Positions 34,371 to 43,314 are shown, counted from the first letter of the stretch. The stretch: 51,956 bases of DNA from JANQLU01 sp964434955 (GCA_964434955.1 CAYSXI010000013.1:1-51956), one strand, 5' to 3'. The notes: generated from the sequence alone by a model not told the origin. Numbers and translations: made by a program.

Positions 34371-34395
34371 TACAAGCACGAAGCGCAAGCGAGTG
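34371..34395 (+). repeat. 25-bp dispersed element, copy 4
   Basis: Identical to copy 3, with which it forms a direct pair 76 bases apart. Followed by GTTC, as is copy 2. Confidence 0.95.
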
Positions 34396-34425
34396 GTTCA
34401 ACGCTTTCGGAAACAATCGGCTCAA

Positions 34426-34977
34426 CTACTTCTTGTCCGATTTTCGCTCGGCTCGTTCCTTGAGCCTTTGAAGCGACATTTGCAATTCGGTTTGCAGCCA
34501 ACCGTTGTAAACAATTCCATACCATCCATAAGCGACGCCCGAAGGAAGTGTCCCTCCGGCCGTCCAGGTCACGGTCGTAAGCCCGTCATCCTCTTCGAAT
34601 CGAAAATACCCATCCATCGGGATTTCGCCCATGTTCGCGGTAAACTCAATCTCACGCATCGGATCTGACTTCAGAATTTTCATTTGGCCATCAAAGCGTT
34701 GATCCGGGCGTGGGTCTTCCCACTTCAAGATCGCGCCCTCGCCTTCCTTCGGACCTTCGTACGAAAGAGATAAATCGCTAATGACTTCAGGACGCCAGGG
34801 AGACCACAAACTCCAACGCTCGGTCTTGTTGACGTCCGGAAAAATGTCCGCGGCGGGCGCTTCAATGGTGATCGTCGCGCTGGTGGAATAATTCCGTGGC
34901 AACACGTAGCCGATGGCGGCGATCACACAACCGAATGCCACAACAATCAACAAAAGCCTTAAGAGAACTTTTCCCAT
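34426..34977 (-). CDS. SRPBCC-family protein with N-terminal membrane anchor
   Basis: A 183-residue protein: one N-terminal helix (VLLRLLLIVVAFGCVIAAIGYVL), then a START/Bet v1-like SRPBCC domain. The fold's pattern is clear: SATITIEAPAADIFPDVNKTERWSLWSPW, LSYEGPKEGEGAILKWEDP, MREIEFTANMGEIPMDGYFRFEEDDGLTTVTWTAGGTL, and a final long helix LQTELQMSLQRLKERAERK. Such domains bind hydrophobic ligands in a deep cavity; this one should hang on the outer face of the inner membrane. Ligand unknown. It lies alone on the minus strand next to the 25-bp repeats. Confidence 0.88.
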   Translation of the reverse strand: MGKVLLRLLLIVVAFGCVIAAIGYVLPRNYSTSATITIEAPAADIFPDVNKTERWSLWSPWRPEVISDLSLSYEGPKEGEGAILKWEDPRPDQRFDGQMKILKSDPMREIEFTANMGEIPMDGYFRFEEDDGLTTVTWTAGGTLPSGVAYGWYGIVYNGWLQTELQMSLQRLKERAERKSDKK

Positions 34978-35033
34978 TCTTATTCCGTGTTCATGGATTC
35001 TGTCCCTTCGGCTTTCGCCGACACCGACAAAAA

Positions 35034-36371
35034 CTACTTGAGTTTCTTGATCGAAATGTTTCGGAATTCAACGGCATCACCATGTCCGCAGAAACCGAAA
35101 TGGCCGTCCTCGTTCTTCAATCCCGGATGCGGGCGATTTGCCATGAACTCGGTTACCTTTGCCAAATCCGCATCGAGGATAACCGTACCGTTCAATTCGA
35201 CCGTGATGGTGGAACCTTTGACAGTGACTTCCTGGAAATTCCATTCTCCGGGTTTGCGAAGGTACCCGCGGTGCGCGGCAACCATCCCATAGGCTGAACC
35301 GTGATACTGGCGCTTATCTAACTTGGCATATTTTTTTGCATCGTCGTGCAGCACCTGAAGTTCGCACATTCCAACGTAAGCCGAGTCGCCTTTCCCAGGG
35401 TATCGAATTGCCAAGCCATTATTCCCACCTACCGGAAGCTTGAACTCAACCCTTGCGACAAAGTCTTTGTACTTTTCCTTGGTAAAAATGGTTCCGCCTT
35501 TGCCCTTCTTGCAGCGAATCGCGCCTTCGACGATTTCGTAGTTGGCAAAAGGTCCGCCCCAACCGGTGAAGTCTTTTCCGTTAAACACGGATTTGAATTC
35601 GTCCGCATTGTTCTTGGCAAGGATTTTGTTGACCTCATCCGGTTTGATTTCGCGAATGAAAATATTTCGCCAACGGATTTCGCCACCGTGCGTTTGCAAT
35701 TGAATCGGGCCTGCTTTTACCAGCGGCAAGATGCTTTTTCGCTGGCCGTTCCAGTGGTTGTTCTCCAGACGAGCGTGATCGACGATCAGTTTTCCGTTGA
35801 GCCAAATGCTGGTCCTTTCGCCAATTTGTCGAACCCGCATTCGATTCCATTCGCCAAATGGTTTGTCTGCGAGCACCAGCGGATCTTTCCCGGGTGAGCC
35901 TTTTTTGTTGTTCCAAAGTCCACCCGAACCTTTGTCAGCGCCGATGTTCCATTTGCCACCTTCTTTGGTGTAATCCCAAATCTGAATTTGCGGAGCGCCC
36001 TTCAAATAAATCCCGCTGTCCGCTTTGGCGACGGTTTTATAGTCGAGCCAAAATTCGTAGTCACGAAAGTCCTCGACGGTCGAGAGAAATACACCTCGGC
36101 CATCGTTGACAATCTCGCCATTTTCGACCCGCCAGTGTTTGACCATGTTTTCATGATCTTTCTCCAGGATCGCCTTTTGCTCGTCCTCGGACTTTGCCCG
36201 CCAGACATAAGGATCCATGGTTCGCATCCCACGCCAACCGGTCAAATCCTTGCCATTAAAAAGTGCCGTAAACCCTTTGGGCGGCTGATTGTTTTCCTGT
36301 CCGTTCAAGCCGGAAAGGGAAACGTTGAAAACAAGAATGGCGGCGAAAGCAAAAATCAGGGAACGAATCAC
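35034..36371 (-). CDS. Exported protein with two DUF1080 domains
   Basis: A 445-residue secreted protein starting with GTG at 36371, GGAG nine bases upstream, and a signal peptide (MIRSLIFAFAAILVFNVSLSG). Two tandem DUF1080 domains: the first about 30-245 (FTALFNGKDLTGWRGM, DYEFWLDYKTVAKADSGIYLKG, GEWNRMRVRQIGERTSIWLNGKLIVD, GEIRWRNIFIREI), the second about 255-445 (FKSVFNGKDFTGWGGP, GGTIFTKEKYKDFVARVEFKLPVGGNNGLAIRYPG, GHFGFCGHGDAVEFRNISIKKL). The second has a shortened middle. Double-domain forms occur in planctomycetes and are likely glycan hydrolases of the 3-keto-glycoside type (inference). Runs opposite to the DUF1080 gene at 33164. Confidence 0.93.
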   Translation of the reverse strand: MIRSLIFAFAAILVFNVSLSGLNGQENNQPPKGFTALFNGKDLTGWRGMRTMDPYVWRAKSEDEQKAILEKDHENMVKHWRVENGEIVNDGRGVFLSTVEDFRDYEFWLDYKTVAKADSGIYLKGAPQIQIWDYTKEGGKWNIGADKGSGGLWNNKKGSPGKDPLVLADKPFGEWNRMRVRQIGERTSIWLNGKLIVDHARLENNHWNGQRKSILPLVKAGPIQLQTHGGEIRWRNIFIREIKPDEVNKILAKNNADEFKSVFNGKDFTGWGGPFANYEIVEGAIRCKKGKGGTIFTKEKYKDFVARVEFKLPVGGNNGLAIRYPGKGDSAYVGMCELQVLHDDAKKYAKLDKRQYHGSAYGMVAAHRGYLRKPGEWNFQEVTVKGSTITVELNGTVILDADLAKVTEFMANRPHPGLKNEDGHFGFCGHGDAVEFRNISIKKLK

Positions 36372-36531
36372 AGTTTGGACTCCAAAATAAGGCTCATTTC
36401 AACTGACATCCTAATCAAGTCACATTCCGATTGCACGACCCCGGATCGAAAGCCCAGCTTCCGTGTCCGGTTTGGCAATTTTCGATCACTTGAGGATGGC
36501 GTAGAATGAAGCAAAACCCACGGAATTGAGA

Positions 36532-37050
36532 ATGTCAGACACGCTTTCAAAACTGGTGACCGACGAAGCTTGCCATTTGCTCGACCAGTCCATGAACAAG
36601 ATCCGCAATTGCGTCGACCAATTGGACGAAAAACAAGTCTGGTTCCGACCGGCTGACGACTTGAACAGCATTGGCAATTTGCTTTTGCATCTGGCTGGCA
36701 ACTTGAAACAGTGGGCCATTTCCGGAATCGGGGAATCACCAGACAATCGTGAACGGGAAAAGGAATTTACCCAGCGCGAGGTCATTGCTCCGAATCAACT
36801 TCTTGAACAACTGCAAAACGTCGTTGACGCCGCCAAAAAACAATTCGATTCGCTAAGTCCGGCAACGCTCGAGGAAACAAGAGTCATTCAGGGATTCGAA
36901 ACGACCGTCTACGCGGCCATGTCCCATACGACGACTCACTTCGTTGGGCATACGCACCAGATCATTTACCTGACTCGATTGCAGTTGGGCGAAAATTACC
37001 GATTCGAATGGACGCCGGAGAGTGGCTCGTTCAAAAACGTGCCGATCTGA
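36532..37050 (+). CDS. DinB-like protein (DUF1572)
   Basis: A 172-residue four-helix-bundle protein of the DinB/YfiT superfamily, subgroup DUF1572. Metal-ligand His are in place: LLLHLAGNLKQW and HTTTHFVGHTHQIIYLTRLQLG. These proteins often use thiols such as bacillithiol or act in stress, but the substrate here is unknown. ATG at 36532 chosen over a TTG two codons earlier. It ends 8 bases before the inositol monophosphatase-family gene, so the two are probably an operon. Confidence 0.87.
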   Translation: MSDTLSKLVTDEACHLLDQSMNKIRNCVDQLDEKQVWFRPADDLNSIGNLLLHLAGNLKQWAISGIGESPDNREREKEFTQREVIAPNQLLEQLQNVVDAAKKQFDSLSPATLEETRVIQGFETTVYAAMSHTTTHFVGHTHQIIYLTRLQLGENYRFEWTPESGSFKNVPI

Positions 37051-37058
37051 GGTGCTAG

Positions 37059-37844
37059 ATGGATCTATCGTCCAGACTCGATGTCGCCAAAGCCGTCGCC
37101 CGAGAAGCCGGTCAGATTCTTCTCGACAAACTCGGAAACGCGGCGGTGACAAGAAAGTCGAGCTACAACTTGGTAACCGATGCTGACCTTTCGGCGGAGG
37201 AACACATTTGCTCCCGGATCCAACAGGCTTTTCCCAAGGACCGGTTGTATCGCGAAGAAGGCGCGTCCTCTGGTCCATTGGATTCCGAGACCATCTGGAT
37301 TATTGACCCGCTCGACGGAACGAATAACTTTGCTCATGGAATACCACAATTTTCCGTGTCGGTCGCCTTTGCAACCTCGTCCAGAATCCGAATCGGTGTG
37401 GTCTACGACCCCATGCGAGACGAGTTGTTCTGGGCTTCCACCGAGCAGGATGGTTGTTTCCTGAATGAACAACCCATCGCTGTATCGCGCAACTCGTTTT
37501 TGAAAGACTCCATCGTTGGAGTTGGTTTTTACTACGATCGGGGTCCCATGATGCGTCGAACGCTGGAGGCGATTGAAAGGCTTTTTGAAGTACCGATCCA
37601 GGGCATACGACGTTTTGGAAGCGCTGCCCTCGACATCTGCTGGGTAGCAGCGGGACGGTTTGACGGCTATTTCGAATACCAACTTTCGCCTTGGGACTAT
37701 GCCGCCGCCTGGTTGATTCTGGAAAAAGCAGGCGGGGCCATCAGCGACCGCGAGGGAAACACGTTTCTTCTTGAATCGGGAAACGTGATCACATCCAATT
37801 CTCAAGTCCACCTTGAGCTCATTGAGGCAGTCCGCTGGTGCTAG
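37059..37844 (+). CDS. Inositol monophosphatase family protein
   Basis: A 261-residue Mg-dependent phosphatase of the IMPase/FBPase/CysQ group. Metal ligands seen: Glu67 (REEGAS), Asp83 and Asp86 in WIIDPLDGTNNFAHG, and the late Asp in SPWDYAAAWLILEKAGG. Also GSAALDICWVAAGRFDGYFE. Substrate could be inositol phosphate, histidinol phosphate or PAP; the sequence does not decide. It follows the DinB-like gene by eight bases, and its stop shares bases with that of a small convergent frame at 37841. Confidence 0.93.
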   Translation: MDLSSRLDVAKAVAREAGQILLDKLGNAAVTRKSSYNLVTDADLSAEEHICSRIQQAFPKDRLYREEGASSGPLDSETIWIIDPLDGTNNFAHGIPQFSVSVAFATSSRIRIGVVYDPMRDELFWASTEQDGCFLNEQPIAVSRNSFLKDSIVGVGFYYDRGPMMRRTLEAIERLFEVPIQGIRRFGSAALDICWVAAGRFDGYFEYQLSPWDYAAAWLILEKAGGAISDREGNTFLLESGNVITSNSQVHLELIEAVRWC

Positions 37845-38023
37845 CAGCGCTCGATCGCATTTTGCCCAAACTGCTGTAGGTAGTTAATTTCGGTTGGATT
37901 AAATTGGATGCCGAGCGTCGACTGATCCGTTGAAATGATCTTGCTGTGCACGGTCCGCAAACCCCTGGACGAAAAGTGCTGCTCGTCGACGCACGATGCT
38001 TTCGCCCCCGCAAGTGAACGCAT
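37841..38023 (-). CDS. Possible small gene, 60 residues
   Basis: A short minus-strand frame from ATG 38023 with natural-looking composition: ASCVDEQHFSSRGLRTVHSK, then TDQSTLGIQFNPTEINYLQQFG. It fills the space between the IMPase gene and the SMC-like gene, its stop overlapping that of the IMPase gene. There is no clear ribosome binding site, and an upstream ATG at 38095 would run into the start of the SMC-like gene. I list it because the middle does not look like random translation, but it may be spurious. Confidence 0.35.
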   Translation of the reverse strand: MRSLAGAKASCVDEQHFSSRGLRTVHSKIISTDQSTLGIQFNPTEINYLQQFGQNAIERC

Positions 38024-38082
38024 CAGCTTTGTTATTTGAAAACAAAGCCGCTCAAAACAAGGATTGGTGATTGGAGCAAGAC

Positions 38083-41000
38083 ATGAAATTGGCAAGTCTC
38101 GACGTTGAACGATTTGGAATGCTGAACCGTCGGCAGTTCGAAGGACTCGGATCTGGAATCAACTTCGTTCACGGTCCCAGCGGCGTTGGAAAATCGACCT
38201 TACGCCATTTGATTCGTGCGATCCTGTACGGGCTTGATGACGATCAAATCCAGTCTTTGGTCGCAAAAGAGCATCAGGGCGAGATCGGCGCTGCTGAATT
38301 TCAAGTCGATGAACAGTTCTTTCGAATGTCTCGGCTCGTCGACGAAAGCGTCGGCGGTCAAAGCATGACTTACGAACGCGTGCCTGGAAATGAAGACGAA
38401 TTGACGACGATCCCAGAAACGCTTCAACGGGATCTTGCCGAAGTCGATTTGCCAGCCTACACGGCCATGTTCAATGTTTCGTTCGAGGAAAAACGCAATC
38501 TTGTCGGCCGTATCGTTTCCGCCTTGAGAAATCGGCTGGGGGTCGCAAGCGGTGAATCCGGGCAGTTTGATCGCACAGCCTACGACTATTGGCAGCGGGA
38601 ACAAGCGGAGTTTCAGGCCCGACTCAAGCAGTTGGAACAGTCCCGGAATCAATTGGACGTGAGGCGACGGGCTCTGGAGTCCGAGAAAAACCAGGCCGAA
38701 TCCAATTACCAGAATGCGATGGCACAAGCGGAATCCGACATTCAACTTCATTCCCAACATGTCTCACGATTGCAAACGGATCTCGATCAACTTTTGTCGC
38801 GGCAAGCCACAATTCAATCCGAGATTGAAGGCCTGAATTACCAGATTGAACAGCTGAAACAGGACGTCAAATTTGTCCCCGTCGACGAAGTGAGTTCCGG
38901 GCGACTGACTCAGCTCTACCAACTTCTAGATCAAAACGACGATCAACTGGAACTCTGGTTCTCGATTCGTGAAAAAATCCAACAGCAACGTGAAGTCGTC
39001 CGAGACGAATTGCGTCAGTCGCGCGAGCTTGACCTGGAGAATATCGAGCATCCCTATCATGAATCACAAAACCTGATTTCGAAACTTGAGTACCAGCTTG
39101 AATCGACGGAAGTTCGATCGCGCCACTGGCTTGCTCATCTTCAGGGGGATGGGACGTCCGGACTAGTGGAAGATATGGCGGACCAATGCGTTGAGCTCCG
39201 TCAACACCTGCAATCGCTTTGTGAAGAAATCAGCGCGCAGTTTTTGCATGTGAATCACCGAACCGCAATCGGCGAGTTGAAACAGCTTCGCCTTTGCCAT
39301 CAACACATTTGCGAGAATATCGAGTTGGTGGAGGCTCGGCGAAACGAGATCATCAATCAAATCCGACGCCTCGATTCGCGCGGCGCCGATGCCGTCCTTC
39401 GGACCGACGAAGCGTTTCGCGACTATGCCAAGCAAAACGGCACCTTGAATGCTCGCGTCCATTTTTTCGGACCAATCGACCAGCTTGAACCGGGACAACT
39501 TTATCGACGGATCGCCGCGGACTATTCCAACGAGGCACGTCGCCGTGATGAGTTGGTGGCCGAGCTCAATGCCAACGAGTCCAAGCAGAATGCCATTCAG
39601 GGTGAGTTGATTCGCGCCCACGACAAACTCAATGAAGCTTTGCAGCGGCGAGACTTCCTGGTCGCTCCGGCCGCATTCATGGCGCAACCGGAGCTGGACG
39701 CCATTTTGGATGAGATGGCAAGCCTCAACGGTGAAATGGAGTCGATTCGCCTCCAGCTGAATCCGGAGGCTCCGGCAATCCTCCGAATTGAGAACCCGGT
39801 CATTGACGAAGCGTCGGCCATTTTTCAACGTCTCACAAACTCCAGCTATTCACGTGTCTGGCTCGAATCCGCCTCGCCTGACGTCTCAGTACGAAATCGA
39901 GAAGGCGTCGCGATGCCCTTTGGCAACTTGCCGCGCACCGAGCAATCACTTGCGTGCCTGGCACTCATTCTTGCCGGCGTTCAGGAGTTCTCGCGACGCG
40001 GCATCGAGTTGCCGGTTTGCCTCGATGAACTTTTTGAAAACGTGGACGCTGCCCGCACCAACCCAATCCTGCGCGAGTTGCAATCGGTGGTTGGAAAAGG
40101 AATCCAACTGTTTGTATTTTCGCAAAGGGAAATCGATGTCACCGCAGCGCGATTCGCGATGCCTTACCATCGAATTCACCTCACGCGCTCCAGCGATGTC
40201 ATGTTGAGTGATCCCGCTCCGGTCACGAACGGTCCGGTTCGTTTCACAACGAATATGCCCCATCATCAAAACGGCAACCATACGAACGGCATCCATACGA
40301 ACGGCGGTTTGCCAAAAGCCCAACACATCTCGGCAATTGACCAAAGCACGTTGTTGCGAAACACGTCCCTACTGGATGAGCAAGATCTGGATGCGCTTCG
40401 CCAAAGTGGCATTCACACCGTCGCTGATCTTTTGGATGTGGATCCGGACCTGCTGAGCCCCGACTTGACCCGATTGGGAATTTCATCCGATTCAATAAAT
40501 CGTTGGCAGTCCCAGTTTTGGCTCAAGATCTCCATTCCGGAACTTTCGACCCAGGACACGATTCTCCTGGTCCTCTGTGGAATCAACGATCCGATCTTGT
40601 TTGATGAAATCGACGACGAGACTTTGGCTTTAAAGATCGAAGAATACTGCCAAGCCGAATCGGCGGGTGGCTTTTCCAGCGACCGGTATTCGACCAAGCG
40701 TCTGCAGACCTGGCGTGACTCCTTCTCCCGGAATCGATCGCTCTGGCGAAACCACAATCGTTACCAGCGGCGAACGCGTCAAAGACGGCGTTGGGCAGAC
40801 GACCGACCGGCGACCCCATCGCCAGCCGAAACGGCTTCCAAATTAAATGAGACAACGCCATTGAAGTTTTACCTGAGTCTTTCGGATGACCTGGAGGCGG
40901 CGCCCTCAATTGGCCCCCGAACGGCCGAACGATTCGCTGACATCGGCGTCGCAACCATTCAGGATTTCCTCGACGGTAGCTCACAGAAAATGGCGGATGA

Positions 41001-41301
41001 TCTTGGATACAAACGGATCAAGGAGAAAGACATCGCGAATTGGCAAAACCAAACCAAACTGGTTTGCCAAATCCCCAATCTTCGGGGACACGACGCTCAG
41101 TTGCTTGTGGCTTGCGACTTCAATACGCCTGAGTCCGTGGCAAACATGAGCGCCGAAGAGTTGTTGGAAATCGTTGGGCCCTTCTCCAAGACCAAGGACG
41201 GATTGAAGATCCTCCGTCAATCCAAGGCGCCGGACCTGGAAGAAGTTACTAACTGGATCGAGTGGGCCAAACAAACCAGGTCACTCACCGCCGCCGCCTA
41301 G
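38083..41301 (+). CDS. SMC/YhaN-like ATPase with C-terminal HhH (DUF4332-like) domains
   Basis: A 1072-residue cytosolic protein. N-terminus MKLASLDVERFGMLNRRQFEGLGSGINFVHGPSGVGKST is a Rad50/YhaN-type head with Walker A at 31-39. Long coiled coils run from about 165 to 560, without a CxxC zinc hook. The second half of the head has Walker B (LPVCLDELFENV, Asp648-Glu649) but the ABC signature is degenerate: GNLPRTEQ at 614-621 in place of LSxGxxQ. A His/Asn-rich linker (NHTNGIHTNGG) leads to two helix-hairpin-helix repeats of DUF4332 type: LLDEQDLDALRQSGIHTVADLL and SIGPRTAERFADIGVATIQDFL with following halves. So the ATPase probably bridges or clamps DNA through HhH arms. GGAG precedes ATG 38083. 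No Mre11/SbcD-like nuclease is adjacent. Function inferred as DNA repair or chromosome upkeep. Confidence 0.88.
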   Translation: MKLASLDVERFGMLNRRQFEGLGSGINFVHGPSGVGKSTLRHLIRAILYGLDDDQIQSLVAKEHQGEIGAAEFQVDEQFFRMSRLVDESVGGQSMTYERVPGNEDELTTIPETLQRDLAEVDLPAYTAMFNVSFEEKRNLVGRIVSALRNRLGVASGESGQFDRTAYDYWQREQAEFQARLKQLEQSRNQLDVRRRALESEKNQAESNYQNAMAQAESDIQLHSQHVSRLQTDLDQLLSRQATIQSEIEGLNYQIEQLKQDVKFVPVDEVSSGRLTQLYQLLDQNDDQLELWFSIREKIQQQREVVRDELRQSRELDLENIEHPYHESQNLISKLEYQLESTEVRSRHWLAHLQGDGTSGLVEDMADQCVELRQHLQSLCEEISAQFLHVNHRTAIGELKQLRLCHQHICENIELVEARRNEIINQIRRLDSRGADAVLRTDEAFRDYAKQNGTLNARVHFFGPIDQLEPGQLYRRIAADYSNEARRRDELVAELNANESKQNAIQGELIRAHDKLNEALQRRDFLVAPAAFMAQPELDAILDEMASLNGEMESIRLQLNPEAPAILRIENPVIDEASAIFQRLTNSSYSRVWLESASPDVSVRNREGVAMPFGNLPRTEQSLACLALILAGVQEFSRRGIELPVCLDELFENVDAARTNPILRELQSVVGKGIQLFVFSQREIDVTAARFAMPYHRIHLTRSSDVMLSDPAPVTNGPVRFTTNMPHHQNGNHTNGIHTNGGLPKAQHISAIDQSTLLRNTSLLDEQDLDALRQSGIHTVADLLDVDPDLLSPDLTRLGISSDSINRWQSQFWLKISIPELSTQDTILLVLCGINDPILFDEIDDETLALKIEEYCQAESAGGFSSDRYSTKRLQTWRDSFSRNRSLWRNHNRYQRRTRQRRRWADDRPATPSPAETASKLNETTPLKFYLSLSDDLEAAPSIGPRTAERFADIGVATIQDFLDGSSQKMADDLGYKRIKEKDIANWQNQTKLVCQIPNLRGHDAQLLVACDFNTPESVANMSAEELLEIVGPFSKTKDGLKILRQSKAPDLEEVTNWIEWAKQTRSLTAAA

Positions 41302-41302
41302 T

Positions 41303-41487
41303 CGAATCGGCCCACCCATCGAGCGCGCCCATCGAATCGGCGCGCCCGTGGAATGGGCACGCCCACCGAATCAGCGCGCACGTGGAATCAGCCCGCCCAA
41401 CGAATCAGCGCTCCAGTTAAGTCAGCGCTCCAGTTAAGTCAGCGCTCCAGTTATTTCAGCCCGCCCAACGAATCAGCCCGCCCAACG
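41303..41487. repeat. Degenerate 17-bp tandem repeat array
   Basis: About eleven units of 16-18 bases (one of 13) follow the stop of the SMC-like gene by one base. Units resemble CGAATCAGCCCGCCCAA; variants include GGAATGGGCACGCCCAC and three close copies of AAGTCAGCGCTCCAGTT. GC-rich and one-directional, with no open frame of good quality. Looks like a minisatellite. Confidence 0.85.
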
Positions 41488-41589
41488 GTCACCAAACTAA
41501 GTCCACGAATCTTTCGTGCTCATGAGGCACGCAACTGGATTCCCTTGTACATTCTCGAAACGTTACGCCTTAAAACGCGAACAAGGGTA

Positions 41590-41614
41590 TACAAGCACGA
41601 AGCGCAAGCGAGTG
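41590..41614 (+). repeat. 25-bp dispersed element, copy 5
   Basis: Identical over all 25 bases to copies 3 and 4; followed by GTTT. A single copy, in the gap between two convergent genes. Confidence 0.95.
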
Positions 41615-41718
41615 GTTTTAAATATTCCGCAACACCAAACGCGCAAACATCCAAGCAACTGGACAGAACCAAAGCCCAAGGCGCCCGGTGAAAACGACCC
41701 TGGCAAAAGCGAGCCAGG

Positions 41719-43314
41719 CTAGTTGACTTTTGGAGCGGCAGACCGCGTGGCCTCACTCGCTTCGTCGGCATAGGTCACGAAATTGTTTACGAACAACTGC
41801 GCTAGTTCCCGGGCCGCGGAATCATAAGCGTCTTTGTCATTCCACGTGTTTCGAGGATCCAGAATCTCACTGGGAACTTCGGGACATTCCGAAGGCATCA
41901 AGACACCGAAAACCGGGTGGGGCTCAAATTGAACGCTGTCGAGTTTGCCGTCGTGGATGGCGTCGATGATCGAGCGAGTGTACTTCAAGGAAATTCGAGA
42001 TCCCTCGCCGTAACCGCCGCCGCTCCAGCCCGTGTTGATCAACCAGGCGTTGGCTTCATGCTGCTTCATCTTTTCGGCGAGCAACTCGGCATACTTGGTC
42101 GGGTGCCAGACAAGGAACGCGGCACCGAAGCAAGCTGAGAAAGTGGCTTCGGGTTTGGTCACCCCCATTTCCGTTCCGGCGACTTTCGCCGTATATCCAC
42201 TGATGAAATGGTACATGGCTTGAGGCGTCGTCAATTTGCTAACGGGTGGCAAAACCCCAAAAGCGTCGCAAGTTAAAAGGATGATGTTGCTTGGATGGTC
42301 TCCGACGCAGGGAATTTTCGCATTATCGATGAATTCAATCGGATAGGAACAACGAGTGTTTTGAGTCACCGCATCGTCATCGTAATCGACCGTGTTGGTC
42401 TTCTCGTCCTGGACGGTGTTCTCGAGTACGGAGCCGAATCGAATTGCGGAGTAGATTTCTGGTTCCTTTTCTGCCGAAAGGTTGATGCATTTGGCGTAGC
42501 ATCCACCCTCGATGTTGAAGACGCCGTCTTCGGTCCAGCAGTGTTCATCGTCACCAATCAGTCGACGGCGAAGATCGGCCGAGAGTGTTGTTTTTCCGGT
42601 GCCTGAAAGTCCAAAAAAGAGCGAGCAATCCCCTGACTCGCCTTCATTGGCAGAGCAGTGCATGGAAAAAACGCCCTGTTTGGGCATCAAGTAATTCATG
42701 ATGGTGAATACGCCCTTTTTCATCTCACCGGCGTATTCGGTCCCAAGGATTACCATCTCGCCGCGGTCAAAATTCAGGGCAACGCAAGTGGAGCTAGTAA
42801 CGCCATCAACCGATTCGGGTGCCGCCTTTTGGCCTGCGTTGTAAATTACGTAATCGGGCTCACCGAAATCCGCCAGTTCACCGGCTTCGGGACGGATGAG
42901 CATGTTGTGCATGAAAAGGGCATGGTAGGGCCGCGAGCAAATGATCCGAACTTTGAGTCGGTACTTGGGATCCCAACCCGCATATCCATCGACCACATAG
43001 ACTCGCTCGCAAGTGTCCAGAAAGCTCAACGCCTCGGATCGGACTTGATCAAACGACGTTTCCGGAAAAGCGATATTGATGTCGCCCCACCAAACGTCAT
43101 CATGAATCGATTCCTGGTCGACTACCCGTTTATCTTTGGGACTGCGTCCCGTTTTCTCGCCCGACGAAGTCGCGAGACTTCCCTGCGAAGTAATCGTGCC
43201 CTCGTCATACAGAACGCCATGGTGATAAAGCATTCCCGGACTTGCGTTGCGATAGACGGAAGAAAAATCGCCGTTACGAATCGCCTCAATACGTGAGGAA
43301 ATAGACGTCGCCAT
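41719..43314 (-). CDS. pckA: Phosphoenolpyruvate carboxykinase (ATP)
   Basis: A 531-residue ATP-type PEPCK, which turns oxaloacetate into PEP and CO2 at the start of gluconeogenesis. Seen: SSGEKTGRSPKDKRVV (substrate loop, Arg), MHNMLIRP, KKGVFTIMNYLMPKQGVFSMHCSAN (Mn site Lys/His), the phosphate-binding loop FFGLSGTGKTTLS near 235-243, DDEHCWTEDGVFNIEGGCYAK, and NTGWSGGGYGEG. Length fits the family (about 530-540). It is divergent from prpB-prpC over 375 bases, so a shared switch to growth on propionyl-CoA/acyl-CoA sources is likely (inference). Confidence 0.97.
   Translation of the reverse strand: MATSISSRIEAIRNGDFSSVYRNASPGMLYHHGVLYDEGTITSQGSLATSSGEKTGRSPKDKRVVDQESIHDDVWWGDINIAFPETSFDQVRSEALSFLDTCERVYVVDGYAGWDPKYRLKVRIICSRPYHALFMHNMLIRPEAGELADFGEPDYVIYNAGQKAAPESVDGVTSSTCVALNFDRGEMVILGTEYAGEMKKGVFTIMNYLMPKQGVFSMHCSANEGESGDCSLFFGLSGTGKTTLSADLRRRLIGDDEHCWTEDGVFNIEGGCYAKCINLSAEKEPEIYSAIRFGSVLENTVQDEKTNTVDYDDDAVTQNTRCSYPIEFIDNAKIPCVGDHPSNIILLTCDAFGVLPPVSKLTTPQAMYHFISGYTAKVAGTEMGVTKPEATFSACFGAAFLVWHPTKYAELLAEKMKQHEANAWLINTGWSGGGYGEGSRISLKYTRSIIDAIHDGKLDSVQFEPHPVFGVLMPSECPEVPSEILDPRNTWNDKDAYDSAARELAQLFVNNFVTYADEASEATRSAAPKVN

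Larger units (their letters stand above)
33884..34425. other. Intergenic region with hairpins and two dispersed-repeat copies
   Basis: No gene was found in these 542 bases. They hold a strong hairpin at 33990-34013, a weaker terminator-like hairpin at 34075-34095, a 13-base direct repeat (TTGGACCACCAAG / TTGGACCATCAAG, starting about 34076 and 34094) and two 25-bp elements at 34270 and 34371. Confidence 0.6.
41302..41718. other. Intergenic region between convergent SMC-like gene and pckA
   Basis: Contains the 17-bp array (41303-41487) and one 25-bp element (41590-41614). No gene or clear intrinsic terminator was seen in the remaining bases. Confidence 0.6.

Noticed and set aside
33990..34395. 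Possible CRISPR array from hairpins and paired repeats
   Set aside because: Only two copies of the 25-bp repeat, unequal context, no cas genes and no further spacers.
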